From: Lutjanus erythropterus
Taxonomy: Eukaryota > Chordata > Actinopteri > Lutjaniformes > Lutjanidae
Reading direction: 5' to 3'
Assembly (NCBI GenBank): GCA_020091685.1
Contig: CM034607.1
Coordinates: 12,037,884-12,101,883, forward strand
DNA length: 64,000 bases
Shown: piece by piece, positions 58,126 to 64,000 of the stretch
Position numbering within the stretch: position 1 is the stretch's first letter
How the letters are laid out: every line of letters starts with the position of its first letter
Program-made: the position numbers and the translations under genes
The notes under the pieces: model-generated
What the model saw: the letters and a program-made list of their open reading frames with translations, nothing else
Database searches by the model: none
What the model was told of the DNA's origin: nothing

Positions 58126-60254
58126 TAGACTGCTGTAGCTGCATGGCTGGGAGAGGTGTAGCATTAATGCTCTTTCAGAGCTACTGCCTACTGTCAGTCC
58201 CTCTCTAGTTGCCTGTTTTTACAAGAAACACAGAAATATGTGAAAGTAAATAGCATTGTTTTCCATTTCATGTAAATACATTTAGTCTGGACTTGTTCAA
58301 GGGTCCTTGCTTTGAATATTTCAGCCACTCTGATCATTTCCTCTGACCTGCAGTGAATAATGATTGTTTAATAAGTAATAATTGGTTTGGTATACCTCAA
58401 CCCACAGAGTGCTGAATGTCAGGGTTCAGAGGTTGGAAACTTTATTCACACCTACTGGTGCTGCTTAATGTCATTATCGCAGATAATATGTTTGTCAGGA
58501 AGTAAATGAGATTGAATCCTTTCTTCATTTCACAAGGTCTTTAATTCACCAAGCTCAATTTAACTACATCAAGTAAAAGTGTTGACATAATTGCAAATAG
58601 ATCCTGACGCACTATACAAATTTCTCAGACATCCCAACACAAATACAAGTTAAGGATGCCACATGCCTCTTCCAACGTGTTGATATTTGCCCGCAAATCT
58701 TTTGGACAGGAATTTAAAAAAAATAATTGCATCAAAGCAGGAGGCTGGCTTTGCTAGGCGCAGGCCCCAGTGTTTGCTGTGTTCTCACACACTCAGCTCA
58801 GTGCTTAACTCTGAGTAGCACAAACAATTAGATGCTCTAGGCTCAAACAAACAATTTTATCAAGGCAGTGTGCAGGGAGGAGTGTAATTTCATGTAGCAT
58901 GTCTATCCCGGGCACGTTGCTTTTAAAGGGACCGGTTTCGTAAAAGTGTTTAACAAGGGCGACTCCTCACTGCCTGATTTAAACTCTGCGTCTCCCACAG
59001 GCCGAGATAAAAGAGCTGACTGTCTGGAGTTCCTGGAGATGTCTGGAGCATCCTTGTCACCTTCAATTGGGCTGGCAAGGTGGTATTTCCAGTTTGACTT
59101 ACTAAAATCTTTACTTTTGCAGCTGCTATTTTCTAAAGGTTTGATTATATGGTGTGTCACTCTGTGAATGCACGCAGCTAGAGGCGCTATACAAACACAC
59201 TTGAGACAGAATACATGATTTCTGATACAAAAGCCACATTCAAACTGAGTAGAAGGAGTAAAAAAAAAGCAGCACAACCCTCAACTATTCACACTGCCTC
59301 TCGAAAGACGTCAATGCAGCAATGATTTGTAGAATGTGTGTATTCCACCTAAATCATTTGAGAGATTAAAATACTTCACTGCTAATAACAGACACATTTA
59401 ATAACCCCGAGAGCTCCATGGAAACATAGAAAGTACTAAGTGAATAAATGCTTTGGCAAATAGCAAATTTTCCACCAGAAACTTAAACACCACACAAAAA
59501 CGTCTGGCGCTCAGCCACCTCCCTAAATATCATTCAGAGGCAGATTCTTCCACGCCTGATCTCAGCCCTCCTGAGTGCCAGCATTTACATTTGTTATTTC
59601 CCAGTTTAGCCTCATTTGTATTTGCTCATTTATCATGCCTGTTTTGTTGGAAATGCATCCAAGGTCTGGAAGTCTAGTCTTCGGAGAGATGGGGTCGGAA
59701 TATGTGGATATTGTGCCATTTTGAAATTATCTAATTTGTGAGTCTTGGCATAAGCGAAATGCTATGAGGGCTAAACCTCAGCAGCATCAGCAGATAAAGA
59801 TGAAGGGCAGTGTTTTGTTTGAGAGCCTCAAGACATGGCTGCCGGGCAATAAACGGAGGCAGATGTTGCTTCCCGAGGTGCAAAGGAACTGACTGTGTGG
59901 CCTCGTCTCAGATGAGATCCTTGATAGACAGGCGCTTCAGAGGGCTGCCTTATTACTGGTTTCACTTTCAAGGAGAATAAGACAACACCATAAAAAGGAT
60001 GCTTCAAACTGGCTTTTTCCTCCTCTGCGTGTCAAAGACTACAGACAATTTCCCTGAAGTAACAATCAGAAGATCTCTCTCAGCCTGCGCCATGTCCACA
60101 ATCTTCTACCTATCCCGAATCAAGACGTCCAAAAGTGGAGCTCAACTGTACAATAACCGAGCCATAAACTACAAAGGGCTCTGCTCCTGTCTCTGGTTTC
60201 TGAGATGAGTTGCTTCTGACTGCATCCTGCTGCTTTTTCATGCCCAGTCTTTTC
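58126..60254. other. Noncoding sequence, partly enhancer-like
   Basis: Segments about 58480-58640, 58860-59180 and 59520-59960 are repeat-free and evenly composed (GATAATATGTTTGTCAGG, CATTTGTATTTGCTCATTTA, GCAATAAACGGAGGC). The 124-codon minus and 73-codon plus frames at 58903-59277 overlap and lack domains. No exon is supported. Confidence 0.35.
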
Positions 60255-60286
60255 TGTGTGTGTGTGTATGTGTGTGTGTGCGTGTG
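60255..60286 (+). repeat. (TG)n microsatellite, interrupted
   Basis: About 32 bases of TG with an A near 60268 and a C near 60281. Confidence 0.92.
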
Positions 60287-61373
60287 ATTAGGCGACTGAG
60301 ATCTGCCTCATTGACATTCATGTATGCATTTGATGTCAAACAGTCTAAATATTTAAGACACTAGAGGGCAAAAGGAAGAAATGTGGGAGCAGTCACAAGA
60401 CGCTTGATTGCTGATTGATTGTCCTCACTGATCCTCACTGTCGTGTAGGTGCTGCATTTACTGGCGCACACATGTCCGTTGGAGTGATTAGCTGTGTGTA
60501 CATGTGCATGAGGCGATGGTTGGTGTGTGAGGATGACTGCATTTTTATGTGTGTGACAGAGAAAGACAGAAAGATCTCATAAATATGTATATCTGTGAAT
60601 GCGTGTGTGTGCACACTCACGTCACTGTGTGTGTACACGTCCACGTCACTCTGTGTGCTCCCATCACAGCGCGCTGCTGTCTGCGTCTTTGTGTCTTCAC
60701 TCACGTCCAGACGATGAAATTCAAATAAAAAATATCAAGGCGAGGATAACAGTTGGATGCTATTTGGATGACAGGAAAATATTGGCCTGGCAGTGATATG
60801 CCTTTTATGCCATCACTTTGATGGTCAACAAAAATCCCTCTCTTTCTTGTTCTCACTTCCTCACAGACAAAAATCCCACACTGTTTTTCACAAGCCCTCT
60901 TGCCAAAACCCAACTCTGTCCAACAGAACCAGGCGTCACAAAAGCAATCTCAAATCAACTGTCTATATTGGTATCCTCTGGTAATATAAACCAGTGAGTC
61001 CCATACTTGTGCACCAGGATGTACTTTCACAGTAACCAGAGGGTATGTGGAAAGATCACATTAACTCAACTGAACTCAACCTGAAAAAATAGAAATGAAA
61101 ACTTGCTTAACGGAACGCATTCCCACATTTGTATTCAGGAGGAAAATAAACAGCTAAATAGGATTACAAATTGGTGTGATGCTGATCTTTACTGTATGTG
61201 CAAAGTCAGTTATCAACACTACTTGTTGCTGTTGTGAGTGTAAAATAGTTAGCAAGTACACAGAAAAGCTGAGATGGTTCCCTAAAAATTCTGAATAAAC
61301 TGTTAAAACATTTGTTAAACGTAAACTATCCAGCTTCTCCCAACAAACAAAAAAATTCTAACAGTGTTCATTA
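60287..61373. other. Noncoding sequence with a short GTGTG/CACGTCAC repeat
   Basis: At 60603-60655 the blocks CACGTCACTGTGTGTG and CACGTCACTCTGTGTG recur 28 bases apart. Otherwise nothing recognised; frames of 63-89 codons overlap on both strands. Confidence 0.5.
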
Positions 61374-61381
61374 TTAGTTAT

Positions 61382-63175
61382 TAGAGTTGGGACCGATTTG
61401 ATCAGGTGTCTGTATCAGATGACCATACTGACGTAATTCACTCATCTGATATTGGACTGACATCACAGATCCACGCACCAATCCAGATCCCATAGTCTGA
61501 TGTTTATATGAGTTATAAATATGTAATAATGCAGTTTCAGGCCCACAGCCGACATGCTGTAGCAGAGTCTCCATATTTTTTATCTCTGAGAATTCCATAA
61601 GTCAGATGTACAGGCAGAGCTTGTGCTGGACCTTGAACCCACCATAACATAACATAACATGGGATGGTTACTGCAACTCAGTAAGACATTAACAGTTAGC
61701 TAAAGCCAAGATCACACAACAGGATTTGAGCCCTGATTTTCCACATCACCAACATGTGTTGGAGGCAGCTGACAAATCCCCAAGATGAGAGGGAAATTGG
61801 TGTGCGCTCCTGGAATGGCAACCGCTATGTGTGAACTGTTAACAGATGCCGTCCAAAACTCAGAGAGCGTTCGCTGTTGACTCGCAGACACCCATAAGAT
61901 ATCAGTCAGGTTTAATTACTGGTCCTGTCGGGGACGGCTCAGGGAGCCATGCGACAACTACAGTCAGCGAGAGCAGACATGGACTGGGAGAGGAGAGGAG
62001 TCAAGAGGGAGACAAAGAAAAGTAGAGATGAAGAGCACCGGAGCAAGAGGCAGAAAAGCCCAAATATAAAAAATGAGCAAAAAGTAGTTATAAAGTAGCA
62101 GTAGTGGTTATGAAGTTATAAAGTAGTTCATACCATCTCCACTTCCAGTAGTGCAGCACAGGTCTGGCTATGTGAGATAACAACAGTAACACGTTACACA
62201 TTGATGCTTCAGTATTAATAATCTAATGTAATATCTAATACGTGCTTTCATGAGAAAATGTAGTTTGGAGCGCAGACAGCCTCCTAGGGAGAGGGAAGGA
62301 TCTTGTAAATGTGACCCCCTGTGGCTGATCGGTCATGTAACCCCCTTTCACACATTCACTGCGTCTCTGCAATTATCTAGAAACTACCCAGAGGAGGTGT
62401 ATGTGTGAACACAAATGCCCACACTTTTTGGTCTGGACTTAACCCTGCCAGCTCCTTAGTCCTTAGTCTAGGTGAGCCACATGTATGTGAATACAGCAGC
62501 TTAGAGTCCTGATAGTTTTGTTTTCATACAGACCATCTGGCGATCTGTATCAGCCTACATGGGTCTGATATTTTTGAGCTTCATCATCTATGATGTGAAA
62601 ACATCAAAATACAGTCAGAAAAATAAGAGTGCATCTTGCAAGCAACACGCCACAAAGTGTCTCTCTTCCTGGGCATTGATATTTTTTTCCCCAGGATGGT
62701 GAAGAAAGCGTGGTGGAACAAGCATTCGCCATCTTGGAAAAAGTATTGCTGTTGAGTCAGCTGAGTCAGCTGATCACTGCATCTATCATCATTTTCTTTT
62801 TCCATCACAGTCTGTTACTTTTCAGACTTGTTTTGTCAAGACCTGATTCTCAGGACAGTTTGGAGTCCACATGTGAAAACAGCTGTTGCGAGCAAAGCAC
62901 AACAACGTTAACATTCCCATTTACAAGGCAGAAAGTTGTGTAGCGTGAGCTGCACAGTGATCTGACGACTTTGAAATTCATGTAGTGTGACCACGACATA
63001 ATTCAACCTGACCTTCGTTTGGAGATACTTTTCTCTCAAAGAAAAATAACACTGAAAATGGAAAAAACACAGAAAATCAAAATAGAAAGTTTTAGTGTAG
63101 TAGGGTATGGGTGTCAGTTGATTAACCGGTATCAGAATAAGGTCAGAACATAAAAAAGTGGATTGTGCATCTCTA
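61382..63175. mobile_element. hAT-like element with perfect 8-bp target duplication TTAGTTAT
   Basis: TTAGTTAT lies directly before the left end (61374-61381) and directly after the right end (63176-63183). The left end is TAGAGTTGGGACCGAT. The reverse complement of the right end is TAGAGATGCACAATCC, sharing 7 of the first 8 bases. GTATCAGAT near the left and GGTATCAGAATAAGG near the right add subterminal similarity. The element is 1794 bp with no transposase frame; frames of 74-77 codons inside lack domains. A second element appears nested within it. Confidence 0.85.
61706..62996. mobile_element. Nested element with GATCACACAACAGGATTT-type ends
   Basis: CAAGATCACACAACAGGATT near the left is mirrored by a right end whose reverse complement is CGTGGTCACACTACATGAAT. 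GATCTGACGACTTTGAAATT near the right is a block I recall from an abundant fish repeat. No target duplication could be set. If correct, about 500 bp of the host element remain around it. Confidence 0.5.
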
Positions 63176-63183
63176 TTAGTTAT

Positions 63184-63595
63184 TGGTGTTAAATAACATC
63201 CAGTTTATAATCCACTCAATGAGGAACTACTGATCTAAACCAAGCTTTCTGTATGCACAGTGTTATCAAACTAAATGATAGTGCATTTCCTGGTTATCTG
63301 GGGCTAAAAATACAATGCACAAATACACAGATGCAGAGACACATACGAGCTCATACTGTCGAGGAAAAGGACAGGAGGAAGAAAGCGCAGGAACAGTGTG
63401 AGGCAGAGGTAAATAGAGGTCACGCGGCAACCAGGCCAAAGAAAAGGTGAAAGAACAGAGAGAAAAACGGTGAGACTGAAAAGAAAGGCTCTAATGGCTG
63501 TAAAAAAAAAAATCCCATGTCGCTCTTTTCATTTTCTTTCTTCCTCTTGTGTTCCCAAAATGGCACTGCTGAACCATAAAATGCTGCAGCGCTCA
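63184..63595. other. Unannotated noncoding sequence
   Basis: A purine-rich patch lies at about 63360-63480. The 65-codon Lys/Arg/Glu-rich frame there is composition-driven. Confidence 0.5.
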
Positions 63596-63725
63596 CCTCT
63601 CACCCCGCCTTGTGTCTGACACAGATCGGGTTGCGACACCGATAGTCGCCCTCAACGTTTGTTGTGGAGTTCCGGTTATCAACTCCTGCTGTCGTCAGCC
63701 GTCGATCCCGCGTGCTCACCGGAGG
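63596..63725. promoter_or_regulatory. CpG-dense segment, possible promoter-proximal DNA
   Basis: About 13 CpG dinucleotides are visible in roughly 125 bases (for example TCGGGTTGCGACACCGATAG and GCCGTCGATCCCGCGTG), far denser than the rest of the window. No TATA box, exon or start codon context is evident. It may be the edge of a CpG island of a gene beyond 64000 or simply a GC-rich repeat. Confidence 0.3.
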
Positions 63726-64000
63726 CACACAAAAGGAGGCAAGGAGAAAATGGCATTTGAAATTCCGAGAAAATAGAGTGGCACAAAGAGACTGTTGATG
63801 AAAAGCATCACAGAATTTAAGACGGATTGAAAAAGGGTGAACTATTTCATTTCAAAGACATTTTTTTTGTTCTCTGCCTTTGATGCAAGTGAAAAGAGCT
63901 TGACTTGGCGATAGAAAGCAGAATTGATTCGTAAGGTCCCTTTTTTCATGAAACATCCTACTGCTGCAAATAATACTGCAACAAAACTAACCTTCTATAA

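Noticed and set aside
58903-59277. 124-codon minus-strand frame
   Set aside because: A plus-strand frame overlaps most of it and no domain is visible; the underlying DNA looks like noncoding sequence.
1-64000. tRNA, rRNA, CRISPR arrays, bacterial operons
   Set aside because: No cloverleaf with GGTTCGAATCC-type T-arm, no rRNA core motifs and no regularly spaced short repeats with unique spacers. The 46-bp arrays are ordinary minisatellites without spacers.

Overview
This window looks like nuclear DNA from a ray-finned fish, most likely a spiny-rayed (percomorph) teleost. The evidence is the composition (about 38-40% G+C by eye), the abundance of (CA/TG)n microsatellites, and several interspersed repeats that I recognise from memory as common in percomorph genomes. 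I found no convincing host protein-coding exon, tRNA, rRNA, CRISPR array or bacterial-type operon. Nearly all open frames are short, overlap one another on both strands, or lie inside simple repeats. The window reads as intergenic or intronic sequence of a gene-poor region.

The best-supported features are DNA-transposon remnants. Two have perfect 8-bp target-site duplications at the expected ends, as made by hAT transposases: 24164-25601 (GTGTGTGA) and 61382-63175 (TTAGTTAT). The first still carries a decayed BED zinc finger (CX2CX16HX4H), the only recognisable protein domain in the window. Others with terminal inverted repeats (TIRs) and a partial or absent duplication lie at 7120-8058, 10575-11880, 12258-13705, 36628-37135, 42199-43143 and 46479-47605. 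Some are nested: a small TAGGGCTG element sits in 46479-47605, a second element in 61382-63175, and a SINE/LINE-tail fragment in 12258-13705.

The second class is fold-back DNA, in which most of the element is one long imperfect palindrome: 15002-15769, a three-member family at 44467-45152, 51736-52415 and 52838-53168, and another at 32010-32450 with a relative at 39960-40750. The third class is tandem DNA. Two unrelated minisatellites at 33.9-34.2 kb and 35.6-36.2 kb share a period of about 46 bp, and there is a diverged 276-bp duplication at 19758-20270. Three copies of one short interspersed family (3151, 27231, 57771) and two of another (22637, 53359) are also present.

Between the repeats are stretches of even-composition, low-repeat DNA rich in homeodomain-like TAAT/ATTA and octamer-like motifs (for example 1400-1620, 8640-9480, 38790-39270, 51185-51480, 54090-54580). 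They resemble the conserved noncoding elements around vertebrate developmental genes, but that is inference from base texture alone. A short CpG-dense block at 63596-63725 is the best candidate for a promoter-proximal segment. The longest non-repeat open frame (170 codons, 28143-28655) is unrecognised and may be chance. No genes can be shown to work together here; the visible biology is layered transposon insertion and decay.
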